Both the position numbers and the translations under genes were made by a program. 64,000 nt of DNA, taken from NCBI GenBank assembly GCA_029215795.1, contig JARDYH010000002.1:272188310-272252309 (forward strand), in the 5' to 3' direction. Within the stretch, counting starts at the first letter, position 1; each line of letters begins with the position of its first letter. Of the stretch, positions 20,991 through 30,124 are shown piece by piece. Source of the DNA: Anniella stebbinsi. Lineage: Eukaryota; Chordata; Lepidosauria; Squamata; Anniellidae. A model generated the notes under the pieces. It saw nothing but the letters and a program-made list of their open reading frames with translations. It was not told the origin of the DNA and searched no databases.

Positions 20991-21849
20991 CTCTGTTGAT
21001 TCTCCTTGATCTCTCAGCGGCTTTCGATACCATCAACCATGGTATCCTTCTGGGACGACTGGCTGAGTTGGGAGTGGGAGGCACTGCATTGCAGTGGTTC
21101 TGCTCCTACTTGGTGGGTCGGCTCCAGAAGGTGGTGCTTGGGGAACATTGCTCAGCCCCGTGGATTCTCCAGTATGGGGTTCCGCAGGGGTCAGTTTTGT
21201 CCCCCATGCTGTTCAACATCTACATGAAACCGTTGAGTGCAGTCATCCAGAGTTTTGGAGTGCGTTGTCATCAGTACGCTGATGACACACAGCTCTATTT
21301 CTCCTTTTCATCTTCATCAGGTGAGGCTGTGGATGTGCTGAACCAGTGCCTGGCTGCGACAATGGACTGGATGAGGGCTAATAAACTGAAACTCAATCCA
21401 GACAAGACTGAGACGCTGTTAGTGGGTGGTTCCGCTGACCGGATGGAGGGTGTTCAACCTGTTCTGGATGGGGTTGCACTCCCCTTGAAGGAGCGGGTTC
21501 GTAGCCTGGGGGTTCTCCTAGAACCATCTCTGTCATTTGAGGCGCAGGTGGCCTCAGTGGCACAGAGTGCCTTCTACCAACTTCGGTTGGTGGCCCAGCT
21601 ACGTCCCTATCTGGACAGGGATAACCTGGCTTCAGTTGTCCATGCTCTGGTAACCTCCAAGTTAGATTACTGCAATGCACTCTACGTGGGGCTGCCTTTG
21701 AAGGTGGTTCGGAAGCTGCAGCTTGTGCAAAATGCAGTGGCCAGATTGATAACTGGAACCAGTAGGTTCGAACATATAAGACCTACTCCGGCCCGCTTGC
21801 ATAGGCTGCCTGTATGTTTCCGAGCCCGGTTCAAGATGCTGGTTTTAAC
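20987..21849 (+). pseudogene. LINE RT, palm and thumb, uninterrupted frame
   Basis: The best RT in the window: 'LILLDLSAAFDTINH' (residues 4-18, palm A with the first Asp), 'GVPQGSVLSP' (64-73), 'YADD' (97-100), 'KLKLNPDKTE' (133-142), then 'LVTSKLDYCNALYVGLPLKVVRKLQLVQNA'. All catalytic aspartates are retained. The open frame runs on to 21,964, but everything after 21,849 is translated from the inserted element and is not LINE protein. Confidence 0.92.
21842..21849. repeat. 8-bp target-site duplication, left
   Basis: GTTTTAAC here and again at 24,361-24,368. Only one copy belongs to the LINE reading frame ('V-L-T-Y-K'). An exact 8-bp TSD is typical of hAT transposition. Confidence 0.9.
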
Positions 21850-21989
21850 TAGGGGTGTGCATCGGATCGGATCCGATCCACGATCCGAATCCGATCCGAC
21901 CCAAAATCGGGAAAATCCGATCCGATCCGATCCGGCCAACCTCCGATCCGATCCGATCCGATGAGGTCCGATCCGGATCGGACGCCATT

Positions 21990-22888
21990 TTGAATGCTTT
22001 TTCCCATAGCCAAGTATTGTTTTACAAAAACGCCTATAACTTTTTCATTTTTAAAGATAGAAGGATGAAACTTGGGCACATTGTAGACTGGTTAGGGGTA
22101 GTTATCTGTGAGAAATTTCAGAAAGATTGGTGCATGCATTTTGTGGCAATTAATTTTTTAATAAATACCCAGGAATGCCTATAACTTTGTCATTTTTAAA
22201 GTTACACACATGAAACTTTGCCACATTGTAGGGGGTACCTTGGGACCTATGTGTGTGAAATTTCAGAAACGTAGGTGCTTGTCTTGTGTGGCAATTAATT
22301 TTTAGAAAAATGGGTAGTAGTGGGGTAAATACAGTTACGCCTCCCATTTTTTTATTTTTGAAGATACAAACAGGAAACTTGGGCACATTACAGGTACCAC
22401 TTGCCTTGATATGTGTGTGAAATTTCAGAAACATTGGAGCTTTCCTTGTGTGGCAATTAATTTTTGAAACAATGAGGAAAGAAACACCTATAACTTTGTC
22501 ATTTTTAAAGTTACACACATAAAACTTTGCCACATTGTAGGTGGTACCTTGGGACCCATGTGTGTGAAATTTCAGAAACATAGGTGCTTGCCTTGTGTGG
22601 CAATTAATTTTTTAATAAATACCCAGGAATGCCTATAACTTTGTCATTTTTAAAGTTACACACATGAAACTTTGCCACATTGTAGGCGGTACCTTGGGAC
22701 CTATGTGTGTGAAATTTCGGAAACGTAGGTGCTTGCCTTGTGTGGCAATTAATTTTAGAAAAATGGGTAGTGGTGGGGTAAATACAGTTACGCCTCCCAC
22801 TTTTTTATTTTTGAAGATACAAACAGGAAACATGGGCACATTACAGGTACCACTTGGCTTGATATGTGTGTAAAATTTCAGACAGCTG
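21990..22888. repeat. Left monomer array (about 150-bp units)
   Basis: Units begin with a CCTATAACTTTGTCATTTTT-like phrase or its variant CGCCTCCCATTTTTTTATTT at about 22,030, 22,177, 22,335, 22,487, 22,630 and 22,791. Each carries GAAACTTKGSCACATTR.AGG, GTGTGAAATTTCAGAAA and TGTGGCAATTAATTTT. Units near 22,177-22,480 and 22,630-22,885 are especially alike, giving a higher-order period of about 453 bp. Confidence 0.85.
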
Positions 22889-23323
22889 AGCCCTGTAATG
22901 GATACTACCAAGGATCAAAGGGATCGAGACCAGAGTGATCCTTCCTTGCACGCATGGCTGCAAAACTCAGCTAGGCTCAGCCGTTCTGCTTGAAAAGTGA
23001 AAGTAGGAAAGGAAACACGAGCCCTGTAATGGATACTACTAGCAAGGATCAAAGGGATCGAGACGAGAGAGTGTTTCCTTTTCTTCGCGGGAAGCGGGAG
23101 GGGAAGACCTGGCCTCTGTAGAAATTTTTTTGAAACATGTAATTTAAAAATTCCATAGCCATCAAATGCCTGGACCTATAATTCTGAAATTTCTGACACA
23201 TATCTACCCCTAACCCATCTACAAAGTGAGCAATGTTCAGACTTCTAACTTTTAAAATAAAAAAGTTATAGGCGTTTCTTTCCTCATTGTTTCAAAAATA
23301 CCTTGCCACCACATGCCTGGACC
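22889..23323. repeat. Spacer of the palindrome with internal duplication
   Basis: Contains a direct repeat: GAGCCCTGTAATGGATACTA then CAAGGATCAAAGGGATCGAG at 22,888-22,932 and again at about 23,023-23,064 with a 3-base insertion. Its right part (23,120-23,300) holds another diverged monomer in the opposite orientation to the left arm. It is the only asymmetric part of the element. Confidence 0.8.
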
Positions 23324-24230
23324 CAGCTGTCTGAAATTTTACACACATATCAAGCCAAGTGGTACCTGTAATGTGCCCATGTTTCCTGTTTGTATCTTCA
23401 AAAATAAAAAAGTGGGAGGCGTAACTGTATTTACCCCACCACTACCCATTTTTCTAAAATTAATTGCCACACAAGGCAAGCACCTACGTTTCCGAAATTT
23501 CACACACATAGGTCCCAAGGTACCGCCTACAATGTGGCAAAGTTTCATGTGTGTAACTTTAAAAATGACAAAGTTATAGGCATTCCTGGGTATTTATTAA
23601 AAAATTAATTGCCACACAAGGCAAGCACCTATGTTTCTGAAATTTCACACACATGGGTCCCAAGGTACCACCTACAATGTGGCAAAGTTTTATGTGTGTA
23701 ACTTTAAAAATGACAAAGTTATAGGTGTTTCTTTCCTCATTGTTTCAAAAATTAATTGCCACACAAGGAAAGCTCCAATGTTTCTGAAATTTCACACACA
23801 TATCAAGGCAAGTGGTACCTGTAATGTGCCCAAGTTTCCTGTTTGTATCTTCAAAAATAAAAAAATGGGAGGCGTAACTGTATTTACCCCACTACTACCC
23901 ATTTTTCTAAAAATTAATTGCCACACAAGACAAGCACCTACGTTTCTGAAATTTCACACACATAGGTCCCAAGGTACCCCCTACAATGTGGCAAAGTTTC
24001 ATGTGTGTAACTTTAAAAATGACAAAGTTATAGGCATTCCTGGGTATTTATTAAAAAATTAATTGCCACAAAATGCATGCACCAATCTTTCTGAAATTTC
24101 TCACAGATAACTACCCCTAACCAGTCTACAATGTGCCCAAGTTTCATCCTTCTATCTTTAAAAATGAAAAAGTTATAGGCGTTTTTGTAAAACAATACTT
24201 GGCTATGGGAAAAAGCATTCAAAATGGCGT
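23324..24230. repeat. Right monomer array, inverted copy of the left
   Basis: Starts CAGCTGTCTGAAATTTTACA, the exact reverse complement of the left arm end at 22,869-22,888. The order of variants mirrors the left arm throughout as far as I could follow by eye. The + strand frame 23,631-24,062 here equals the minus-strand frame 22,150-22,581. Confidence 0.88.
23631..24062 (+). other. Open frame across tandem monomers, coding status unknown
   Basis: 143 codons with a repeated protein unit: 'FLKFHTH', then 'NV.KF.VC.FKN.K..GV', then 'KINCHTR.AP', with a unit length of 49 and then 54 residues. Two full units and a third partial unit are in frame. It exists identically on the minus strand of the left arm (22,150-22,581). 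No known domain is recognised. It may simply be a satellite array that happens to lack stops in one frame. Confidence 0.25.
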
Positions 24231-24360
24231 CCGATCCGGATCGGACATCTGGTCCGATCCGATCCGACCAGCCTCCGATCCGATCCGATCCGATCCGACC
24301 CCCCAGGTCCGATTCCGATCCGCTATCCGATCCGATCCGGGGGGTCAGTGCACATCCCTA

Positions 24361-24632
24361 GTTTTAACCTATAAAGCCTTACACGGCTTGGGACCACAAT
24401 ACCTGATGGAACGCCTTTCCCGACATGAACCTACCCGAACACTACGTTCAACATCTAAGGCCCTCCTCCGAGGGAAGCTCGGAGGTCGGCAACAAGAGAG
24501 AGGGCCTTCTCTGTGGTGGCACCCCAATTGTGGAACGATCTCCCTGACGAGGCCCGCCTGGCGCCAACATTGTTATCTTTTCGGCGCCAGGTCAAGACTT
24601 TCCTCTTCTCTCAGGCATTTGGCAATATCTGA
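24361..24632 (+). pseudogene. LINE ORF2 C-terminal fragment
   Basis: After the insertion the LINE frame resumes: 'LTYKALHGLGPQYLMERLSRHEPTRTLRSTSKALL', then frame-broken 'ERAFSVVAPQLWNDLPDEARLAPTLLSFRR'-like sequence and 'RSRLSSSLRHLAI'. It ends near the TGAGGAGCCTGGG phrase at 24,630. Confidence 0.8.
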
Positions 24633-25069
24633 GGAGCCTGGGTTTGTTTTGTTTTGTTTTTGTAGTTTTTTGAAGTGTTGAAGTGGTTTTTAAATGTACA
24701 GATTGTGTGTATGTTGTATGTTTTTGCTGTTTTAATTTTTGTATATTGTTTTAAATTGTATTTAATCTTATGTAAACTGCCCAGAGAGCTTCGGCTATGG
24801 GGCGGTATACAAATGTAATAAATAAATAAATAAATAAAAATATGCAGGGATGCAAAGCCTCTTTCAGCCCAAAGGTTTGGAGAGGATTTCAAGTGGTGCA
24901 TTCCAGTGGCAGGCAGGGCCAACAGCATAAAGACAGGTTCAAAAATACCAAAAATGCCAGCATGTTTCAGCTTAAATCTCTTCCTGTCAGCATTAGGAGA
25001 GGCATTGCAACGTTTTATGCTGCCTACTATATATTATGGCCAGAACCGAGAGAGTGATAAGCAGTGAGC

Positions 25070-25195
25070 CTAGACCAGCAATTCCCAACCAGTTGCCCTC
25101 GAGATCATAATCACTAAGCCCATGCTGGCTGGAGATGATGGGAGTTGTAATCAACACATCTTGAGGGAACCAGGTTGAGGAAAGCTGGCTGAGAT
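25070..25195. mobile_element. Short palindromic MITE, copy
   Basis: ATTCCCAACCAGTTGCCCTC and GAGGGAACCAGGTTGAGGAA are inverted ends. The inner phrase is GCTGGAGATGATGGGAGTTG. Same family as 38,791-38,903 and 43,534-43,647. Confidence 0.65.
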
Positions 25196-25930
25196 TCTTG
25201 AAGAGAGCAAACGTTGCAGAGGACGTTCTGCTGTGGGTACTCTAACGAGGAAAGCGATGCCAGAAGTTGTGTGATGATTTATCTCTAACGATAATGGAAG
25301 AGGAAGTGGGAACAAACAGGAAGTAGCAGGAAGCAGTGGGCAGGAATTTACGTTCTTAATCAGGAAGGTAAGGAAAATGAATGACTTTTAAGAAGTCTGA
25401 CAGTAAAGATCGCCCAGTTGCACAATCACAAGGCCAGCTGGAAACTTTCCTATCTCAAAGGCTTGGTTGGTGACAGTGTGCTGAAAATAGCAATGAGAAC
25501 AACAAGGAAAAGTGCAGCTTTTACAAAGGATTGGAATGAAAACAAGGGATCAATGAGTACTTTGTGCAGCTTAACACAGGAGCACTTCATTAAGGCTAGC
25601 TAAGCAATCCAGATTGCAACTAGATAGCTCTGGCCTATGGCGAGGCAGACATAGAAAGCCAAGTACAGTCTGCTTCCTGCATGATAATTATTTTTAGTAT
25701 CTTGCCCTCAGGGAGATGGGCCAGACTGAATTGTCTCTGGGTAGTTTTCCCATTCAGTTCAGCTTAGCATGGAAAATACTGCTTTCTGCACTTGACTAGC
25801 AAAACAAATCTCACCTAAAGCAAAATGTCGGGGTGAATTCAAAGTTCCTCTTCCAATAAAACTTATTGGGGAAAAATTGTTAATAGAGCATTAGATAGCT
25901 GCAATAAACTTAGGGGGGGGGTTATTACCC
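25196..25930. other. Unassigned non-coding stretch
   Basis: Ordinary sequence with no domain-bearing ORF and no recognised repeat. A short G-run is at about 25,913-25,921. Confidence 0.35.
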
Positions 25931-25994
25931 ATTGAAGCACGTCAATACAATGGAGTGCTTATGTCCCAGCCGATTCTCTTACACCCTGAGAATT

Positions 25995-26081
25995 GCATAG
26001 CGTAAGGTGAGTGTGTGCTTCTGGGACCACCCAAAACAAGCAGAAACACTCATTTCTGGATGAAGTAAGATTGGCAGAGCT
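25995..26081. repeat. 87-bp direct repeat, left of L1 fragment
   Basis: About 90% identical (nine mismatches counted by eye over 87 bases) to 26,404-26,490. Both begin GCAT and end GGCAGAGCT. They flank the L1 3' fragment exactly, as a target-site duplication would, but are far longer than the usual 7-20 bp. Confidence 0.8.
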
Positions 26082-26403
26082 TTTTTTTTTTAAAACCTTT
26101 TTCCTTTTTATTATGAATAATAACAAAACAGAACAAAAAACAATTGTGAAGACTTATACATAGGTTTCAAGAAAAGCAGACCAAATATCCATATATTTAT
26201 CCACTTGCAAGTTGCACCTATATAACACCCATTCAAATGTTGATAGTGTTATTAAGTCCTCAGTCCATTGCATTACTGGATGTGAGCATTTATCCTTCCA
26301 ACATGATAATATAAGTCTTTTGGCAGTCATAAAGGCTCTGAAGATCCATTTGCGCTGTTTATGTGTTACTTCCAAGAAGCTGGTAGATAATTTAGAAGGT
26401 TAT
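26082..26403 (-). mobile_element. L1 LINE 3' end
   Basis: Starts on the + strand with a T-run (the poly-A tail of a minus-strand insertion). The minus-strand frame 26,154-26,375 reads 'QRKWIFRAFMTAKRLILSCWKDKCSHPVMQWTEDLITLSTFEWVLYRCNLQVDKYMDIWSAFLETYV'. The 'AKRLIL..WK....P....W', 'DKYMDIWSAFL' pattern is characteristic of the extreme C-terminus of L1 ORF2. The element is heavily 5'-truncated, to about 320 bp. Confidence 0.75.
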
Positions 26404-26490
26404 GCATTGTGCAAGGTGAGTTCGTGCTTCTGGGACCACCCAAAACAAGCGGAAACACTCATTTCTGGATGGAGGAAGGTTGGCAGAGCT
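26404..26490. repeat. 87-bp direct repeat, right of L1 fragment
   Basis: Partner of 25,995-26,081. It continues into the rest of the interrupted MITE-like element (GCATAAGGGAGCTCTCCACT). Confidence 0.8.
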
Positions 26491-26715
26491 TGCATAAGGG
26501 AGCTCTCCACTGGCCTGTCTCTTTCTAGAAATGAGTGTTTCTGCTCATTCGGGGGCTTCCCCTAGGAAGCCAAATAGTGCCAAATCTTCCCTGCATAAGT
26601 GGTCAGTCCCACTTGCACAATGGAATTAATAGGACCCACTACCTGTGGAAGGGTATCAGAGGGGCAGAAAGGAATCAGGAAGGCTGTACCAGCAGAATTC
26701 TGCCCTAACTTACTA

Positions 26716-27340
26716 GTGGAACCACCAAATAGTGAAACCACCAAATCTCTCAGAATGAACAGGGAGTGGAGGGTGGGGGTGGGAGTTGATTCAGAAAAGT
26801 GAGTCCAAGAATTTGCCTCAAAGCTGAGACCATTACAACGCATTATAAATACATCATTGACTCACACTGCCCTACATTACACCGCATCACGCTGACTTGC
26901 ACTACAAACACATCATTGAATCACACTGGCTTTTAGTGAGATGACCTTGTCCAGCAATAACTGACACTTAGCAAATTATTTTCAGGTACCCAGTGGACTC
27001 CACAATAGTAGTTTGAGATCATTTCTGATTCTGATGGGGCTGACTCATCCTACTCTAGTGTTTATGTCTTCTGTAACAAGGCTTGTCCTTGGAGGGATTC
27101 ATTGTGTGGAACCAGGAGTAGAATAAAACTAGGAGTAGAGGACCCATTTAAAGAGAATAATTTGTAATAGCTGGCTGCAGAGACTGCATGCCACAAATTA
27201 AAGTCTGTGAACTGAAATATAGTGGCAAAATGGCCGAAACTTCACAAATATTTAGAAGAAATGTTGAAATTACAGGGGAAACATGAGATTTAGATGTGTT
27301 TTGAATCAGAGAATGTATTTGATTTGGAGTTAAAGAATAG
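26716..27340. other. Unassigned non-coding stretch
   Basis: No recognised feature. A short internal direct repeat around 26,855-26,930 (ACATCATTGA followed by CACACTG, with TGACTTGCACTACAAACACA between) suggests a small local duplication. Confidence 0.35.
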
Positions 27341-27494
27341 GGCTGGACATTTTTGTTTATCTAGCTTTCTCATTCTTCCAATCTTTAGTTCTGTTCATCC
27401 CAAACCTATACAATATGCATGAATATCCATATGATTTTTGGTGTAAATTTCTCCTAATATATCACTTTTGCATACAGTTTTGTCTGATGTTCAC

Positions 27495-27705
27495 CAATTT
27501 AACAATCTTTTTGACTTTAAGAAAGCCATGAAGACTGATCTCTTCCAGCAGGCCTACCTAGCTGAATTGTAAGACTTTTATTGTTATTTTAATAATGTAT
27601 TTGTTTTATATGTTTTAAATCAGTTTTATGTATTTGTATTTGATATTGTTCCCTGCATCGATCCAGAGGGAGAGGCGGGTAAGAAATAAATATATTATTA
27701 TTTCA
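27495..27705 (+). mobile_element. LINE 3' end (same subfamily as 14,244)
   Basis: Reads 'KKAMKTDLFQQAYLAEL', a stop, a T-rich 3' UTR and the tail GTTCCCTGCATCGATCCAGA followed by GGGAGAGGCGGGTAAGAAAT and ATT units. It matches the end of the minus-strand LINE at 28,772-29,000. Only about 210 bp remain. Confidence 0.8.
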
Positions 27706-27714
27706 TCTCTTCTC

Positions 27715-28375
27715 GCTTGTGGTGGTTTTTCTAGACAGACATGATGGGCTTTGTCAAGTCATGCTGTCTTTTACAGATTCAGGACAGGAATTTCCTGATG
27801 ATTGAGCATGTTTTAATTATGACTGCTTTCTGGATGCTGGTGTGGATGCATTTTGGTAGGCCCAGTTTCTGAAGGCTTTCTGTATAATTTGTTGATGTGA
27901 TGCCGGTGAGTAATGTGACTAACGCAATAAGTGTGACCTTTTCCTGTTGCCATAGTTCTTTGACTTCCATGGCCAGTGGTGTATATCTTTTCTTCTTCCT
28001 TTTCAACAACATTTTTTTCATTCGGTAGTGCAATGTCTATGAGGTATGTGTGTTTTTCTTTTTTGTCTATGACCGTTATGTCTGGTCAGTTGCAGGGTAT
28101 TGTCTTGTCCATATGAATTGTTCTGTCCCAGGATATTTTATGATCTGCATTTTCCAAGATTGTTTCAGGTGAGTATGTATAGTATGGTGTAGGTTGTTGG
28201 ATAAGGTTGAATTTGATGGCCACGCCAGTTGTTGGTGAATTATTTTTGCAGCTGTATTGTGTTTATCTGTATAGTCCATTCCTGCCAGAATTTTACATCC
28301 TCCTGTTATATGGTCTATTGTTTCTTTGAATTGATGGCATTTCCTGCATAGGTCTGTTGTTACACGTTATCTTTT
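27715..28375 (-). mobile_element. R4/Dong-like LINE C-terminal relic
   Basis: Minus-strand phrases: 'RHNTAAKIIHQQLA', 'DRTIHMDKTIPCNRPDITV', then 'AMEVKELWQQEKVTLIALVTLLTGI', 'LQKLGLPKCIHTSIQKAVIIKTCSIIRKFL'. The order (K.a..iH..l, then NRPDI, then LW.....V....G, then lQK.ai..t..i.RK.L) matches the restriction-enzyme-like endonuclease end of R4/Dong-clade LINEs known from reptiles. Several frameshifts. It lies tail to tail with the L2/CR1-group fragment to its left. Confidence 0.7.
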
Positions 28376-28390
28376 ATGATGTATTATTGA

Positions 28391-28411
28391 TGGTGATGAT
28401 GATGATGATGA
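28391..28411. repeat. (GAT)n microsatellite
   Basis: Seven GAT units beside the R4-like relic, possibly linked with its flank. Confidence 0.8.
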
Positions 28412-28434
28412 TATCCAGATCCCCCCCTGGAATT

Positions 28435-28630
28435 TTCTTTATATAATGGAATTTAATGTTATTTTTATGCATATATATGCATTTGCGTGCACTTTCCCTG
28501 AATACACACATTTTTGGGGTATGCATTTTTTTTTTTGATTGGAGAATTCCATCGCAAAATTTGGAGAAGTCAGACATTCTAAGGATAGCTGAGTTTCAGT
28601 TTGCATATTGGTTTAATAGTGTGGAAATAG
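28435..28630. repeat. Dispersed A/T-rich repeat, copy 2
   Basis: GCATTTGCGTGCACTTTCCC, TGGGGTATGCATTTTTTTTT, GATTGGAGAATTCCATCGCA and AAATTTGGAGAAGTCAGACA run parallel to 240-360. Family of unknown origin. Confidence 0.45.
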
Positions 28631-28770
28631 GTAAGTTCAAAACACCTCATCCTGTGAGTGGAAAGGAAAATGACCAAAAAATGAGTTCACATTCCTGTTT
28701 GCTCTTCTCTTCCTGTGGCCTCTTATACTGCCACCAGGTGGAAATCTTTTTCTTTCTGAAGGTTTCTACC

Positions 28771-28802
<32 letters not shown>

Positions 28803-28934
28803 TATTTATTTATCACCCGCCTCTCCCAACGGATCGAGGCAGGGAACAACACCAAACACAAAATACAAAAACTGATTAAAAGCAGATAAAACCAGTACAT
28901 CATTAAAATACCAATAAAACACCAATAAAACACT

Positions 28935-29210
28935 TTAAAATTCATCTAGGTAGGCCTGCCGGAAGAGATCAGTCTTTATAGATCTTTTAAATTCCTGAAG
29001 ACTAGTGAGGTGGCGAATCTCTCCCGGCAGGTCATTCCACAATCTGGGAGCGGCAGAAGAGAAGGTCCTCTGGGTAATGGTTGTCAGTCTAGTTCTTGTT
29101 GACTGTAATAAATTCTTCCCAGAGGACCTGAGCGTGCGGGGCGGATTGTATGGGAGAAGGCGATCCCGTAGGTAACCTGGACCCAAACCATGTAGGGCTT
29201 TAAAGTACAA
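28935..29210 (-). pseudogene. LINE ORF2 C-terminus
   Basis: 'FKALHGLGPGYLRDRLLPYNPPRTLRSSGKNLLQS', 'QRTFSSAAPRLWNDLPGEIRHLTSLQEFKRSIKTDLFRQAYLDEF' and a stop. It is offset by one frame from the RT upstream. Confidence 0.88.
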
Positions 29211-29857
29211 ACCAACACTTTGTACTTCGCCCGGAAACTGATTGGCGGCCAGTGAAGAGATTTTAAAACTGGTGTAATGTGGTCACCCCTAGATGTACCG
29301 GTGACCAACCTGGCTGCCATATTTTGAAGTAGTTGAAATTTACAGACTAGGCACTGAGGTAGCCCTATGTACAGCGCATTGCAGAAGTCGAGCCTCGAAG
29401 TTACCAGCGCGTGCACTACTGATTTTAGGTCTTCCAACTCTAGGAAGGGGCGCAGCTGGCGTATCAGCCGAAGCTGATAGTAGGCACTCCTGGCAGTCGC
29501 ATCTATCTGAGCTGTCATTTGGAGTGACGGATCCAGGAGCACCCCCAAGCTGCGAACACAATCTTTCAGGGGGAGTGTAACCCCATCCAGAACTGGTTGA
29601 CACACCTCCAACCCCAGGTTGTGGCCCTTGACAGTAAGCACCTCCGTCTTGTCTGGATTCAGCTTCAGTTTGTTTTTCCTCATCCAGTCCATTACCGCCT
29701 CCAAGCATTCATTCAGAGGAGACACACTATCCTTAGCTGATGTTGTTGCCAAAGGCATAGAGAAATATATTTGGGTGTCATCAGCATACTGATAGCACCC
29801 CACCCCATGCCTCTGGATGATCTCTCCCAGTGGTTTCATGTATATATTAAACAGCAC
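29211..29857 (-). pseudogene. LINE RT, YADD to connection
   Basis: From 29,857: 'LFNIYMKPLGEIIQRHGVGCYQYADDTQIYFSMP' (YADD about residues 24-27), 'WMRKNKLKLNPDKTEVLTVKGHNLGLEVCQPVLDGVTLPLKDCVRSLGVLLDPSLQM', 'LVTSRLDFCNALYIGLPQCLV', 'HWPPISFRAKYKVLV'. It follows 'GVPQGAILSP' in the same frame. The frame 29,084-29,857 is true LINE only down to about 29,205. Confidence 0.9.
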
Positions 29858-29896
29858 TGGGGATAGGATGGCACCTTGTGGTACACCACATAGCTG

Positions 29897-30124
29897 CTAC
29901 TTCTTTGAAGAGCAACTATCCCCAAGCATCACCATCTGGAACCTGCCCGAGAGGTAGGACCGGAACCACTGAAGCACAGTGCCCCCGAGTCCCAATTCCC
30001 TCAGGCGTTCCAGAAGGATACCATGGTCGATGGTATTGAAAGCCGCTGAGAGGTCCAGGAGTACCAACAGGGACACACTCCCCCTGTCAATACTTAAGCG
30101 TAGATCATCCACTAAGGCGACCAT
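29897..30124 (-). pseudogene. LINE RT, palm A block
   Basis: 'MVALVDDLRLSIDRGSVSLLVLLDLSAAFNTIDHGILLERLRELGLGGTVLQWFRSYLSGRFQMVMLGDSCS', ending in a TAG stop 13 codons before the next fragment in the same frame. Palm A reads 'AFNT' here, whereas other copies read 'AFDT': the first catalytic aspartate is replaced by asparagine. Confidence 0.88.

Larger units (their letters stand above)
21850..24360. mobile_element. 2.5-kb palindromic hAT-like non-autonomous element
   Basis: The ends TAGGGGTGTGCA and TGCACATCCCTA are inverted repeats differing at one position, flanked by the exact TSD GTTTTAAC. Just inside are arrays of GATCCG/CGGATC (21,863-21,980 and 24,228-24,342). Further in are tandem monomers of about 150 bp. 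The whole left arm (21,850-22,888) is the reverse complement of the right arm (23,324-24,360), with long stretches of apparent identity, around a 435-bp spacer. No transposase-like protein was found, so it would need a hAT transposase in trans. The near-identity of the arms next to a decayed LINE suggests either recent insertion or ongoing arm-to-arm gene conversion. Confidence 0.9.
20575..24840 (+). mobile_element. L2/CR1-group LINE, 5'-truncated, split by a palindromic insertion
   Basis: RT blocks run from about 20,592 to 21,849, then a 2,511-bp foreign element (21,850-24,360), then the LINE resumes with 'LTYKALHGLGPQYLMERLSRHEPTRTLRSTSKALL' and ends in GCCCAGAGAGCTTCGGCTAT (24,779-24,798) and an (AAAT)n tail (24,818-24,840). 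The 5' endonuclease part is absent. Removing the insertion and one copy of its 8-bp TSD restores continuous LINE sequence, so the LINE is older than the insertion. Confidence 0.92.
25930..26715. mobile_element. MITE-like element interrupted by an L1 end
   Basis: Relative of 18,765-19,140: shared phrases include GGAAACACTCATTTCTGGAT, GAAATGAGTGTTTCTGCTCA, GGGGCTTCCCCTAGGAAGC and GGTATCAGAGGGGCAGAAAG followed by GAATCAGGAAGGC. The L1 fragment 26,082-26,403 sits inside it between two 87-bp direct repeats. The left edge is approximate. Confidence 0.5.

Noticed and set aside
21855..22184. ORF rich in 'SDPIRSDP' repeats
   Set aside because: Translation of the GATCCG subterminal array, not a protein-like sequence with independent support.
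22030..24200. CRISPR-like array
   Set aside because: Repeat units are about 150 bp, adjoining and degenerate, in a vertebrate-type transposon. No short repeats with unique spacers.
29340..29708. 122-codon minus-strand ORF
   Set aside because: Shadow of the LINE RT in the neighbouring frame.
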